In this document: in pieces, positions 1 to 8,383 of the stretch | Numbering within the stretch: position 1 is the stretch's first letter | Layout of the letters: each line of letters opens with the position of its first letter | NCBI GenBank assembly: GCA_046349955.1 | Contig: JAXMBI010000002.1 | Span: 1 to 64,000, forward strand | DNA: 64,000 bases | Source of the DNA: JBGAPH01 sp046349955 | Lineage (GTDB): Bacteria > Planctomycetota > Planctomycetia > Pirellulales > JBGAPH01 | Direction of reading: 5' to 3' | Program-made: the position numbers and the translations under genes | The notes under the pieces: generated by a model | What the model was told of the DNA's origin: nothing | Databases searched by the model: none | Seen by the model: only the letters and a program-made list of their open reading frames with translations

Positions 1-221
1 CGGGGCCGGTGCAGCCGACTTTCGGCATGCTGCTCTTGTGCGCGGCGGCCGGCATGGGGTTTGGCGCCCTGAACGAAGTGGTGGAATTCGCCGCCACACT
101 GCTCGTGCCGGAAACGAACGTCGGCGGCTACGAGAACACCGGCTGGGACCTGGTGTCGAACATGATCGGGGCGTTCACGGCGGCGGCCGGCATCTGGCTA
201 TGGTCGCGAACGACGCGCTGA
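1..221 (+). CDS. C-terminal end of a DUF2238 (YjdF-like) membrane protein, cut by the window edge
   Basis: The frame is open from the left edge (codons in phase from base 3) and stops at 221, so only the last ~72 residues are visible. They form two hydrophobic stretches around a conserved-looking polar stretch with NEVVEF and GGYENTGWDLVSN. The acidic residues after a Gly-Ala-Leu and the WDL-x-x-N pattern resemble the C-terminal half of DUF2238/YjdF inner-membrane proteins, whose function is not established. The true start lies outside the window; the GTG at position 9 is an internal Val codon rather than a start. Family call is from motif memory only. Confidence 0.6.
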   Translation, partial: GPVQPTFGMLLLCAAAGMGFGALNEVVEFAATLLVPETNVGGYENTGWDLVSNMIGAFTAAAGIWLWSRTTR

Positions 222-248
222 CAAGCTACCATCGGACCGCGGAGTCCT

Positions 249-284
249 CCCCTTCTCCCCGTGGGAGAAGGCCGGGGTGAGGGG
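249..284. repeat. Dispersed short palindromic repeat, copy 1
   Basis: Pyrimidine-rich CCCCTTCTCCCC is followed by GTGGGAGAAGG and then GGGGTGAGGGG, giving a small stem (cttctccc/gggagaag) with a G-rich tail. A near-identical unit lies at 27836-27870. Both sit just downstream of a plus-strand stop codon. It looks like a REP-type intergenic element; no function is shown by the sequence. Confidence 0.6.
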
Positions 285-416
285 CGGCGACGCTCGATAA
301 CCATACTGGGCCGCGCGCCACTGCCTTCAAGCGCCGCGGGAGACGGCGGGGGTGAACCCCGCCGCTCGCCAAGTGGTTGATTCAACTCCCACCGTAGCAC
401 TCACGTTAGCGCACCG

Positions 417-914
417 ATGTCGTTCGAGCACCTTCGCCACAAGCCGCCGGCCGAACTCGAGCGGCCGCGTGAGCTGATCGTGGCCTGTGCGCCGCTGCGG
501 AGCAACGTAAACCTGTCGCAAATCCTGCGGCTGGCCGGCTGCTGCGGCCTGCAGAAGGTCATCGCCTGCGGGCACGCCAAGGCGGTGGACAAGATCGCCC
601 GCGATGGCGCCGAGACCGTGGAGCTCGAGGTCCATCGCACTTTGTCGCCCGTACTGCCGGAACTGCGCGCCCAGGGCTACCGGCTGGTGGGACTCGAGCA
701 AACGACCGACGCAGTGAGGCTGCCTGACTATCGCTTTGAGCGGAAGACGGCCCTGATCGTGGGCAACGAGCGGCTGGGCCTCGAGCCCGACGTGCTGCGG
801 CTGCTCGACGCCGTGGTGGAGATCCCCGTCTTCGGGCGGCCCTATGCCTACAACGTGGCGATGGCCACAGCGATGGCCCTCTACGAATACTGCCGGCAAT
901 ATCCGACGGGGTGA
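417..914 (+). CDS. SpoU/TrmH-family RNA 2'-O-methyltransferase
   Basis: A 165-residue protein with the three SPOUT motifs in order: motif 1 around SNVNLSQILRLAG (residues ~29-41), motif 2 GNERLGLE (~120-127), and motif 3 IPVFGRPYAYNVAMATA (~137-153) near the C-terminus. These form the deep trefoil knot that binds S-adenosylmethionine. The protein has no extra N-terminal RNA-binding domain, so it is a minimal TrmH/TrmL-like enzyme methylating a ribose in tRNA or rRNA. Motif 3 has Tyr-Asn-Val in place of the usual Leu-Asn-Val, a mild deviation. The target nucleotide cannot be told from sequence. It converges on fusA and shares the bidirectional hairpin at 946-975. Confidence 0.85.
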   Translation: MSFEHLRHKPPAELERPRELIVACAPLRSNVNLSQILRLAGCCGLQKVIACGHAKAVDKIARDGAETVELEVHRTLSPVLPELRAQGYRLVGLEQTTDAVRLPDYRFERKTALIVGNERLGLEPDVLRLLDAVVEIPVFGRPYAYNVAMATAMALYEYCRQYPTG

Positions 915-945
915 GGCGCGGCGCCCTTTGCAAACAAACAAAAAA

Positions 946-975
946 AGCGGCCGGCTCACCCGTGAGCCGGCCGCT
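946..975 (-). terminator. Bidirectional rho-independent terminator between the methyltransferase gene and fusA
   Basis: AGCGGCCGGCTCAC and its perfect reverse complement face each other across two bases, giving a 13-14 bp GC-rich stem. On the minus strand (end of fusA) it is followed by seven T and a further T-rich stretch; on the plus strand it is followed by CATGTTTT. Strong for fusA, weaker for the convergent gene. Confidence 0.9.
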
Positions 976-1003
976 CATGTTTTGCGAGCAGATCCGCGAA
1001 GCC

Positions 1004-3088
1004 TTACTTGGCCGCGGCCAAGAGCTGCTTCTTCTTTTCGGCGATGATCTCTTCCTGAATCGCGTTGGGCACGCGGCGGTACTTCGAGAACTCCATGGTG
1101 AAGGTGCCCTGGCCCTGCGTCATGCTGCGCAGGTCGGTCGAATAGCCGAAGGTTTCCGAGAGGGGAACCTCGGCCTCGATCGTGGCCATGGGGCCGCGCA
1201 TCTCGGTCGACACGATCATGCCGCGGCGGCTGTTCAATTCGCCGGCCACCGAGCCTTGGAACTGAGACGGCACCTCGACCTCGAACTTCATGATCGGTTC
1301 GAGCAGCACCGGCTTCGTCTTCAGGAACGTCTCGCGGAAGCAGTTGCGGGCACAGATCTGGAAGGCCATGTCCGAGCTGTCGACATCGTGGTACGAGCCA
1401 TCCTCGAGCGTGGCTTTGACGCCGACGATCGGGAATTCGGCGAGCGGACCCTTGCCGATCGATTGGCGGAAGCCCTTTTCGACCGAGGGAATGTATTCCT
1501 TGGGCACGCGGCCGCCGACGACCTTTTCCTCGAACTCGAAGACTTCCTCCGAATCCTCGGGGAGCGGAGTCAACCGGCCCACGATGTGGGCAAACTGGCC
1601 CGAACCGCCGGTCTGCTTCTTGTGCTTGTAGTTGTACTCGGCTTCCTTGGTGGGGGCTTCGCGGTAGCTCACCTTGGGGGCGCCGACTTCGAGCTCCACC
1701 TTGTATTCGCGGCGGATGCGCTCGACGTAGATCTCGAGGTGAAGCTCGCCCATGCCGGAGATCACCGTTTCGCCGGTCTCCTCGTCGGTGCCCACGCGGA
1801 AGGTCGGGTCCTCCTTGGAGAACCGCTGCAAGGCTTTGCCCATGCGGTCGACGCCGTCGCGGGCCGTGGGATTGACGGCCATCTTGATCACGGGCTCGGG
1901 CACGAACATGCTCTCGAGCGTGCAGTACTTGTTCTCCGAGCAGTACGTGTCGCCGCTTGCGCAATCGACGCCAATGATGGCCACGATGTCGCCGGCGTCG
2001 GCCGTGTCTGTTTCCTCGCGCTTATCGGCGTGCATGCGCACGATGCGGCTGAAGCGCTGCTTCTGCCCGGTGCGCTGGTTGAACATCTGGTCGCCCTTGG
2101 TCACGCGGCCCTGGTAGATCCGCATGAAGGTGAGCTGGCCGAACGGATCTTCCACGAGCTTGAACGCCATGCCGACGAACGGCTTGGCCGGATCGGGCTC
2201 GAGCGGGAAATCCTCGGTGGGGTTGGCGTATTGCTTGGCCTTGACCGGCCGCGCGAGCGGCGACGGCAAGTAGCGGACCACGGCGTCGAGCAGCAGTTGC
2301 ACGCCCTTGTTGCGGTAGGCGCTGCCCATGAACACAGCGGTCAGGTCTTGGCCCTGCACGGCGTCCTTGGTCACGCGGTGGAGCAGATCCTCGGGGATCG
2401 GCTCCTCGGCCAGCAGGAGTTCCATCAGCTCGTCGCTGTACATGGCCAGGGCGTCGAGCATTTTGGTGCGGTAGTCCGCGGCCTTCTCGGCGTAGTTGGC
2501 CGGAATCGGCTCTTCGCGGACCTGCTCGCCATTGTCGCCGTCGAAGTAGTTGGCCTTCATCGTGATCAAGTCGATCACGCCTTCGAAGGTTTCGGCGGCG
2601 CCGATGGGGATCTGCATCATCACGCAGTCGCTCTTGAGCTTTTCGCGAATCTGCTCGACGACGCGGTAGGGATCGGCGCCGGTGCGGTCCATCTTGTTGA
2701 TGAACGCCAGCCGCGGCACGTGGTAGCGCTTCATCTGGCGGTCGACGGTCATCGACTGCGATTGCACGCCGCCCACGGAGCAGAGCACCAGGATGGCGCC
2801 GTCGAGCACGCGGAGGCTACGCTCCACCTCGACCGTGAAGTCGACGTGCCCCGGCGTGTCGATGAGGTTGATCGTGTGGTCGTCCCAATGGACCTGGGTG
2901 GCGGCGCTGGTGATCGTGATCCCGCGCTCGCGCTCGAGGTCCATGTGGTCCATGGTGGCCCCTTCGCCCTTGACCTCCTGAATGCGATGGATCCGCCCCG
3001 CATAGAACAAGATCCGCTCGCTCAGCGTGGTCTTGCCAGAGTCGATGTGGGCCGAAATGCCGATGTTCCGCAGCTTCGCAAGGTCCAT
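1004..3088 (-). CDS. fusA: Translation elongation factor G, mitochondrial-EFG1-like type
   Basis: A 694-residue translational GTPase catalysing ribosomal translocation. GTPase motifs are intact: G1 AHIDSGKTT (~14-22), switch RGITI, G3 DTPGHVDF, G4 NKMD, G5 region GSAYRNKGV. Domains II-V follow, ending with the EF-G C-terminal fold (YSTDLRSMTQGQGTF). Several positions differ from canonical bacterial EF-G: Ser rather than Ala in AHIDSGKTT, the EVKGEGATMD segment, and CSVGGVQSQSMTVDRQMKRY instead of the usual A-G-G-V-x-x-Q pattern. These match mitochondrial EFG1 and the related bacterial paralogue known from spirochaetes, planctomycetes and some deltaproteobacteria. A second, canonical EF-G may therefore exist elsewhere. 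It stands alone, not in a str operon. ATG start is at the N-terminal family boundary. Confidence 0.93.
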   Translation of the reverse strand: MDLAKLRNIGISAHIDSGKTTLSERILFYAGRIHRIQEVKGEGATMDHMDLERERGITITSAATQVHWDDHTINLIDTPGHVDFTVEVERSLRVLDGAILVLCSVGGVQSQSMTVDRQMKRYHVPRLAFINKMDRTGADPYRVVEQIREKLKSDCVMMQIPIGAAETFEGVIDLITMKANYFDGDNGEQVREEPIPANYAEKAADYRTKMLDALAMYSDELMELLLAEEPIPEDLLHRVTKDAVQGQDLTAVFMGSAYRNKGVQLLLDAVVRYLPSPLARPVKAKQYANPTEDFPLEPDPAKPFVGMAFKLVEDPFGQLTFMRIYQGRVTKGDQMFNQRTGQKQRFSRIVRMHADKREETDTADAGDIVAIIGVDCASGDTYCSENKYCTLESMFVPEPVIKMAVNPTARDGVDRMGKALQRFSKEDPTFRVGTDEETGETVISGMGELHLEIYVERIRREYKVELEVGAPKVSYREAPTKEAEYNYKHKKQTGGSGQFAHIVGRLTPLPEDSEEVFEFEEKVVGGRVPKEYIPSVEKGFRQSIGKGPLAEFPIVGVKATLEDGSYHDVDSSDMAFQICARNCFRETFLKTKPVLLEPIMKFEVEVPSQFQGSVAGELNSRRGMIVSTEMRGPMATIEAEVPLSETFGYSTDLRSMTQGQGTFTMEFSKYRRVPNAIQEEIIAEKKKQLLAAAK

Positions 3089-3522
3089 GAGCGTAGAGTC
3101 CAGCTATCTCCAAAAACAAGAAAGCGGCCGTCGCGCGATTCCTGCGCGTAGCCGACAACAAGGCAAAGACCACCTCGGCCGTTGTTCCGCACCGCCCGAA
3201 GTGAAACCCCGGCAGACCGATGAGGCGGGAGCCCACTGGCCTTACATCTTAATCCGAATCGGATGTCTGCAAAGGTCAATTTGAACGGGTCACCCAAGGC
3301 TAACGCTTGTGCAACCTGTTCGTAATAATTCGCGCCTCTTGGGGTTCCGTCCAGGGGGTGAAGCAAAAATCGGTCCAACATCGCTCGTTGACCCCGGCCG
3401 ACAGCGCGGCTAGCCTTCGCTCAGCCAGGGACACCCCGTTTGCCGCGGGCGACGTCCGTGATCGCACGGCCGCGAGAACACCCCTGGGCGGACCTTTCTT
3501 CTTGCCGCAGGCGAGTCTGTAA
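3089..3522. other. Divergent intergenic region between fusA and the CPBP protease gene
   Basis: 434 bases without a credible gene. On the minus strand a possible sigma-70 promoter for fusA is TTTGCA (3273-3268), a 16-base spacer and TAAGAT (3251-3246), which would leave a leader of roughly 150 bases. I see no clear riboswitch, repeat or hairpin with a T-run. Nothing convincing is visible for the plus-strand gene. Confidence 0.4.
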
Positions 3523-4341
3523 GTGCTTTCCGAAAAAGACATTAACTGGGCCGAGCCCCTCGTCGACCGGCCGCTCCTGCGGACCTATCCCTGGCTGGCC
3601 TACTTGCTGCCGCTGGTGGTCTTTCTAGGGATCGGGTCGCTCGAACCGGCGCCCCCCAAGGCAGAAACGCCCCCCCCGGCGCCTAAGACTGCGGACGCCC
3701 CAGAACCTGCCACTCCGGCAGCCGACGGCGGTGCGTTGAGCTATCGCCACTACCCGTTGATCTACGCCCTCAAACTCGCCCTGACGCTGGCGGCCGTGGG
3801 TTATGTTTGGCCCGCATACCGAGCCTATCCTGGGCGGCCCGGCGGCCTGGCGATCGCGGTCGGCGTCGTGGGAGCGATCGTATGGATCGCCCTCGCCCGC
3901 TGGCGACTCGAACCACGTCTCTTGGCGCTGGTGGGGATGGGGGGGATGGGCGAACGCGCTGCCTTTAGCCCCTTCGCGGCCTGGCCCGATCAGCCGGGGC
4001 TCGCCTGGGGCTACCTGGCGGTTCGCTTCCTCGGCCTGGCGGCGGTCGTGCCGGTGGTGGAGGAGTTCTTCCTCCGCGGGTTCGTGATGCGCTGGGTGCA
4101 AGACCCCGACTGGCAACGCGTGCCCTTCCCCGCCACGGTGCCCAAAGCCCTGGCCGCCGGCACGCTCGTCCCCATGCTCATGCACCCCGCCGAACTGCTG
4201 GCCGCGGCGGTCTGGTTCTCCGGCATTACCTGGCTGATGCTCCGCCGCCGCACGATCTGGGACTGCGTGGCGGCGCACGCGGTGACGAACCTGCTGCTGG
4301 GGGTGTGGGTGGTGGTTTCGGGGGATTGGTTCTTGATCTGA
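3523..4341 (+). CDS. CPBP-family (CAAX-protease-like) intramembrane metalloprotease, possibly the PEP-CTERM-associated type
   Basis: A 272-residue polytopic membrane protein. A hydrophobic N-terminal segment is followed by a Pro/Ala/Glu-rich linker (~45-75), then further membrane helices. CPBP motifs are present: EEFFLRG (~185-191, the paired Glu), a His in LMHPAELLAA (~223), and HAVTNLLLG (~256-264) near the end. These residues form the metal site of Rce1/CAAX-like proteases. A protein of this shape is known as an exosortase-associated CAAX-protease-related family; a PEP-CTERM protein is encoded 6 kb downstream, which fits but proves nothing. Start is GTG with no strong ribosome binding site, so the start is uncertain. 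Confidence 0.75.
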   Translation: MLSEKDINWAEPLVDRPLLRTYPWLAYLLPLVVFLGIGSLEPAPPKAETPPPAPKTADAPEPATPAADGGALSYRHYPLIYALKLALTLAAVGYVWPAYRAYPGRPGGLAIAVGVVGAIVWIALARWRLEPRLLALVGMGGMGERAAFSPFAAWPDQPGLAWGYLAVRFLGLAAVVPVVEEFFLRGFVMRWVQDPDWQRVPFPATVPKALAAGTLVPMLMHPAELLAAAVWFSGITWLMLRRRTIWDCVAAHAVTNLLLGVWVVVSGDWFLI

Positions 4342-4464
4342 GCGCCGGATGAGTTGCGCCTTGGCCGCGAGGTTTTAAGCGATGCAGCGCGCCGCCGGTC
4401 GCGAGTGAGCGAGCGGTAGTGACATGCGGGCGCTGGGCATGGCCCCCCGCCTAGGCATTCGCTT

Positions 4465-5946
4465 ATGCTGGCGGCCATGTCGAGCGAACCGAATCCCTCC
4501 GCCGCTCCAGCCGACCATCCGCGCCTGGCCCCCGTGCTTGGGCCGATTTCGGCCTTCGCCATCGTCGTGGGGCTGGTGATTGGCTCTGGCATCTTCATCA
4601 AGCCGGCGGCCATTGCCCGCGACACTGCCGGCAACGTCGGCCTGATTCTCACGCTGTGGGCAGTCTGCGGGCTCGTGAATCTATGCGGAGCGCTGACGAT
4701 GGCCGAGCTCTCGGCCATGATGCCCCACGCTGGCGGAACTTATGTGTTCCTCCGCGAGTCGTACGGCCGCTGCTGGTCGTTTCTCTGGGTGTGGGCCGAG
4801 TTTTGGGTGATTCGTAGCGGCTCCATCGCGGCCCTCGGCGCCGCGATCACGATTTCGTTGCGTCAACTCCTGCTCTCCAACGGCTGGCTGCTCTCGGAGT
4901 TCGAACAGAAATTGCTCGAGCGCAGCGTGGCGATTGGGTCGATCGTGATCCTGGCGGCGATCAACATCGCCGGCACGCGCTGGGGCGGGGCGGTGCAGAA
5001 CGTGACTACGGCCATCAAGGCCGGGTTCGTGGCCTTCTTGGCGGTGTTGCCTTTTGTGGCCTTGGGACAGGAGCACGTGCCGTTGGATCTGCACTTGCCG
5101 CCGTCCTATGGCTTTGCCCTGTGGGCCGGCATCGGCAGCGCAATCGCTTCGATCATGTGGGCTTACGACGGCTGGGGGAGCCTGACCGTGGTGGCCGAGG
5201 AGATCAAGCGGCCGCAGCGCAACGTGCCGCTCGCGCTGGGCGGAGGCGTGGCGTTTCTCACCGTGCTCTACGTGGCGGTGAACCTGGCCTACCACCTCAC
5301 GCTGCCAGCCACCGCCATCGCCGAGGCTCACGTGCCGGCGGTGGCCGTGGCCCACAAGCTGCTGCCGCGGATCGGCACTCCGCTCGTACTCTCGATGTTG
5401 ATGATCTCGGTGCTCGGGGCCTTGAACGCCAATGTGCTCGCCGGGCCGCGAGCGCTGTTCGCCCTGGGGCGCGACTACGAGCCGCTCGCCCGCCTGCGGA
5501 CGATCGACGCCCGCCGGGGCACGCCCGCCTGGGCCATCGCCGTGCTCGCGGGCTGGTCGGTGATTCTGGTGCTGTTGGCCGACCTGAGCCCGGTGCCCAA
5601 CAAGACGCTGTTCGACGTGCTTACCGACTACTGCATCTTCGGCGGCTCGCTCTTCTATTACACGGCCGTGATCGGCGTGTTCGTGCTGCGCATCCGGAAG
5701 CCCAACGCCGAGCGGCCCTACCGGACCTGGGGCTATCCGGTGGTGCCGGCCGTGTTCGTGTTGTTCTACACGTATCTGCTGGCGACGATGGTCTGGGGCG
5801 TCGAGACGCGGCTCCAGAGCCTGTCGGGACTGGGGCTGATCGCCCTGGGGATCCCGGCGTATCTCGCAGTCTCCTGGCGAACACGACGCCAGCGCCCCAG
5901 CGCCGTCGATCCGCCAAGCAACCGTCCCGGCGAGCGGCTAACGTAA
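4465..5946 (+). CDS. Amino-acid permease, APC superfamily
   Basis: A 493-residue integral membrane protein with about 12 hydrophobic helices. The first helix carries the substrate-site signature VIGSGIF (~32-38) of APC transporters, followed by the AGGTYVFLRESYG segment and a cytoplasmic loop with EEIKRPQRNVP, all typical of the LAT/SLC7-like branch. Probable role is uptake or exchange of neutral amino acids; the substrate cannot be named. A second ATG four codons on (4477) is an equally good start. The last codons and the stop lie inside a repeat unit (see 5921-6150), so the C-terminal tail may be repeat-derived. Confidence 0.85.
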   Translation: MLAAMSSEPNPSAAPADHPRLAPVLGPISAFAIVVGLVIGSGIFIKPAAIARDTAGNVGLILTLWAVCGLVNLCGALTMAELSAMMPHAGGTYVFLRESYGRCWSFLWVWAEFWVIRSGSIAALGAAITISLRQLLLSNGWLLSEFEQKLLERSVAIGSIVILAAINIAGTRWGGAVQNVTTAIKAGFVAFLAVLPFVALGQEHVPLDLHLPPSYGFALWAGIGSAIASIMWAYDGWGSLTVVAEEIKRPQRNVPLALGGGVAFLTVLYVAVNLAYHLTLPATAIAEAHVPAVAVAHKLLPRIGTPLVLSMLMISVLGALNANVLAGPRALFALGRDYEPLARLRTIDARRGTPAWAIAVLAGWSVILVLLADLSPVPNKTLFDVLTDYCIFGGSLFYYTAVIGVFVLRIRKPNAERPYRTWGYPVVPAVFVLFYTYLLATMVWGVETRLQSLSGLGLIALGIPAYLAVSWRTRRQRPSAVDPPSNRPGERLT

Positions 5947-6150
5947 GCTGGCTGACCCACACGCGCTGAGCCGTTTGCCGCGTTTGATCGGCCGGCTGAC
6001 GCCGGGCCGCTCGCCAGAAGGGTTGAACCGCGAATCACGGTTGTTGCGCTTCCAACCGTTCCGGCGAGCGGCCAGCGTTAGTTGGCTGACCCACACGCGC
6101 TGGGCCGCTGGCCGCGCATGGTCGTCGGCTGACGCCGGGCCGCTCGCCAG
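5921..6150. repeat. Direct repeat of a ~96-base unit with inverted ends
   Basis: Two units, 5921-6017 and 6055-6150, share CCGGCGAGCGG near the left end, a middle GGCTGACCCACACGCGCTG, and GCTGACGCCGGGCCGCTCGCCAG at the right. Each unit is bounded by inverted ggcgagcgg/ccgctcgcc, so each can fold as a hairpin. A related partial unit lies at 51536-51570. The stop codon of the upstream permease (5944-5946) is inside the first unit. Confidence 0.8.
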
Positions 6151-6177
6151 ATGCGTTGATCCATCATTCGGCGCATG

Positions 6178-6212
6178 AAAAAGCGGCGGTTGGCCTGGCC
6201 AACCGCCGCTTG
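6178..6212 (-). terminator. Rho-independent terminator of the 6.2-7.9 kb gene
   Basis: AAGCGGCGGTTGGCC and its exact reverse complement are separated by one base. On the minus strand the stem is followed by five T. It lies about 30 bases after the minus-strand stop codon. On the plus strand no T-run follows. Confidence 0.85.
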
Positions 6213-6243
6213 CTTATCGTTGACAACTCCGGCGAGCAGCCGC

Positions 6244-7899
6244 TTAGAAGCCGCCGGCGCCCGCGCCTTGGGCTTGACTCATCTTGCCGGCGTGGCCGAT
6301 GAGTTCGAGCACGCCTTCTTCGATGAGCAGCCGCACGCGCTGGCCGTTGGCCACCGGCGTCACCGTGAGGGTGACGTGGTCGGCGCCGTCCGACTCCGAG
6401 AGCGCTTCGGCCAGCATGGCCACCTGCGGCTCATCTCCCTTGGACGCGGCGAACTTGAAGATCCGGCCCAGCGACACGTTCACTTGCATCGGCGCGATCG
6501 CCGTGTTCGGCTTCTCGGCCGACTCGTCGATCACCTTCTTGAGCGTGTCGAGGCCCTCGGCGCCGAAGGCCAGGTAGCCGGCCTTGGGACCGATGCCGAT
6601 CACCACGTCGAGGTTCTCGCCGAGCACCTTCTGGGCGTCTTCGTCGTCCTTCACCGGCACGGTCATGGTGTGGAACCGCACGTCCTTGTGCTTGGCGGCG
6701 TCCCACTTCACGCCCGGGAAGTCGGGCTCCTTCTCGGCCATCTTCACGAGGTCCTTGAAGGCCTTCTCGAGCTCGGCGCCGTCGGCCACGTAGCCGCCGG
6801 CGGCGAAGGTCAGCGTGTCGCCCAATTGCAGGGCGCCGCCGCCGTCGATCGAGCCGCTCTTGATCGTCGCCTCGAAGGCGTCGATCAGCGTGCCGACGAC
6901 CTCTTTGACGTGCTTCTTGGCTTCGTCGTTGGGCAGGTTTTCTTCCTCGTCGATCGCCTTGTCGACTTGAGCGCGGGCGCCCTTCATCGACTCGAGCGTC
7001 TGCTTGATCTCATCCGGACCGAGCTTCGAGGTGACGTTGAAGTAGGCCGCGGCGTCATCCGACGCGAAGCCGGCGAAGTTGGTCTTGGCGTCGGCCTGAG
7101 CCGCCAACTGCTTGGCCAGGCTCGAACCGGGGAGCACCGTGAAGTCGATGTCCAGATTCACTTGCTTCTCGCTCGAGTCGATCTCGAGGCCGAGCGTGAT
7201 CTGGTCGAGTTCCTTCGCGCTCTTCTCGAACATGGCGAGCTGGTTCTCGACCACGCTGCGGCGGACTTCGAACTGAGCGTCGGTTTCGCCTTCCTGCTGT
7301 TGCAGCCCCATTTGCAGGCCGCCCTTGATCATGGCCAGCCCCTGCTCGCGGAACGCGTCGGGGATGTTGGCCACGAAGAACCGCAGGCCTACCGAGTAGT
7401 CCTTGGCGATCGGGCTCAGCAGCTTCGAGGGATCCTTGGGCAGGTTGGCCAGGTGCAACGGACTCTGAGCCAAGTAGGCCCAGTCGCCATCGTGCTTGAT
7501 CGCCAGCGACACGGGGCCTTGGAACTGGTAGACGCCATCTTTTTCCACCGGCTCGCCCAGATTGGCGCCGATGGCCGAGATCAGCTTGTCGAAGTCAGCG
7601 ACCGGCAACATGCCGACGATTTGGAAGCCGGCCCCATCGGTCAGGACGGCCACGCCCCAAGGTTGGTCCTTGCCGAGGCCCTCCGTGCCCTGGCCGCCCG
7701 TGAACCCGTTGAGCATCCCTTCCAGCGTGTCGCTGGCGTTGGGCTGACCGGCGAGGCCGCCCAAGAAGTTGATGTCTTCGAGCAACTCTTCATACGGCGC
7801 CAAGGCGACCACGGCCACCTGCTTGCTTTGAGCAAAGGCGGCCGAGGCCACGGTCATGAGCCCCAGGGCCATGACCGCCGTGAACATGCGTTTGAACAT
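6244..7899 (-). CDS. Large secreted protein of unknown function
   Basis: 551 residues. I chose ATG 7899 because GAGGAG lies six bases upstream and it begins directly at a signal peptide (MFKRMFTAVMALGLM... ending ASAAFAQ, ~24 residues). A longer in-frame start at 7944 has neither feature. The mature protein is acidic and mixed alpha/beta with no catalytic motif I recognise. The repeated theme of short hydrophobic strands followed by helices (AVLTDGAGFQIVGMLPVADF, YLAQSPLHLANLP) and the Ala/Gly-rich tail resemble periplasmic DUF-type planctomycete proteins. It is monocistronic, ends in a strong terminator, and has a good ribosome binding site, so it is probably well expressed. Function unknown. 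Confidence 0.8.
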   Translation of the reverse strand: MFKRMFTAVMALGLMTVASAAFAQSKQVAVVALAPYEELLEDINFLGGLAGQPNASDTLEGMLNGFTGGQGTEGLGKDQPWGVAVLTDGAGFQIVGMLPVADFDKLISAIGANLGEPVEKDGVYQFQGPVSLAIKHDGDWAYLAQSPLHLANLPKDPSKLLSPIAKDYSVGLRFFVANIPDAFREQGLAMIKGGLQMGLQQQEGETDAQFEVRRSVVENQLAMFEKSAKELDQITLGLEIDSSEKQVNLDIDFTVLPGSSLAKQLAAQADAKTNFAGFASDDAAAYFNVTSKLGPDEIKQTLESMKGARAQVDKAIDEEENLPNDEAKKHVKEVVGTLIDAFEATIKSGSIDGGGALQLGDTLTFAAGGYVADGAELEKAFKDLVKMAEKEPDFPGVKWDAAKHKDVRFHTMTVPVKDDEDAQKVLGENLDVVIGIGPKAGYLAFGAEGLDTLKKVIDESAEKPNTAIAPMQVNVSLGRIFKFAASKGDEPQVAMLAEALSESDGADHVTLTVTPVANGQRVRLLIEEGVLELIGHAGKMSQAQGAGAGGF

Positions 7900-8383
7900 G
7901 AATCTCCTCACAATGGGGAACTTGGGGTGCTTGGTTAATTTCATTGGGCGGCTTGCTCGCTCGTTACCGCCTGGCAGTTAAGCGAAGAATCATGGGCCGC
8001 GTTTCACTTGCATTTCTGAGGCCACCAACCCCGGCTGCGCAATGCCGCAAGCTGCGGATGCACTTCGCCATGTAGGTTGGATACCCGTCGACGGGCCGTA
8101 AGGTTTCCGCCCGCCGGACGACGGCGTTGGCCCAGGCCATCGGTGAAAGTTAGGTCAGCACAGCGGCGGCGCGCATCCACAAGAACGCCACACAAGACCT
8201 TCGGCCCGCATAACCGTTTGTATCGTTGCCACTTATCGTTGCCAAGGGCCGGTCAGGCGCAGGCTCGCAGAGCCGGTCGCAGGCCAGCGTCTGGGCCGAC
8301 GCCGAGCGCCGGGCGCAGGGTAGAATGAAGCGATCGTGCGGGCCGCACGATCAACCGTTTCCCGGGTTAGACAACCACGCCGT
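7900..8383. other. Divergent intergenic region
   Basis: About 480 bases with no convincing gene. It must carry the promoters of the secreted-protein gene (minus) and the adaptor gene (plus). The only clear structure is the 21-base palindrome at 8332-8352. A short direct repeat TATCGTTGCCA occurs twice at 8221-8245. Confidence 0.4.
8332..8352. promoter_or_regulatory. Perfect 10+1+10 palindrome upstream of the HlyD-type adaptor gene
   Basis: GATCGTGCGG is followed by one base and then its exact complement CCGCACGATC, ending 31 bases before ATG 8384. The length and symmetry suit a dimeric repressor operator or a 5'UTR hairpin. No regulator gene is adjacent. A GTG start at 8336 would lie inside it, which argues for the downstream ATG. 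Confidence 0.4.

Noticed and set aside
911..3151. Long plus-strand open frame opposite fusA (about 746 codons)
   Set aside because: It mirrors the codon bias of the EF-G gene on the other strand, has His/Leu/Ala-rich shadow composition, and no family motif.
3089..3522. Possible riboswitch upstream of fusA
   Set aside because: No recognisable riboswitch core or terminator/antiterminator pair could be drawn; only a plausible promoter was found.
6175..7938. Plus-strand frame opposite the large secreted protein
   Set aside because: No ribosome binding site, composition typical of antisense frames, and it begins inside the terminator hairpin.
8221..8245. Direct repeat TATCGTTGCCA, two copies
   Set aside because: Eleven bases with a three-base gap in a 480-base region; no further copies and no clear role.
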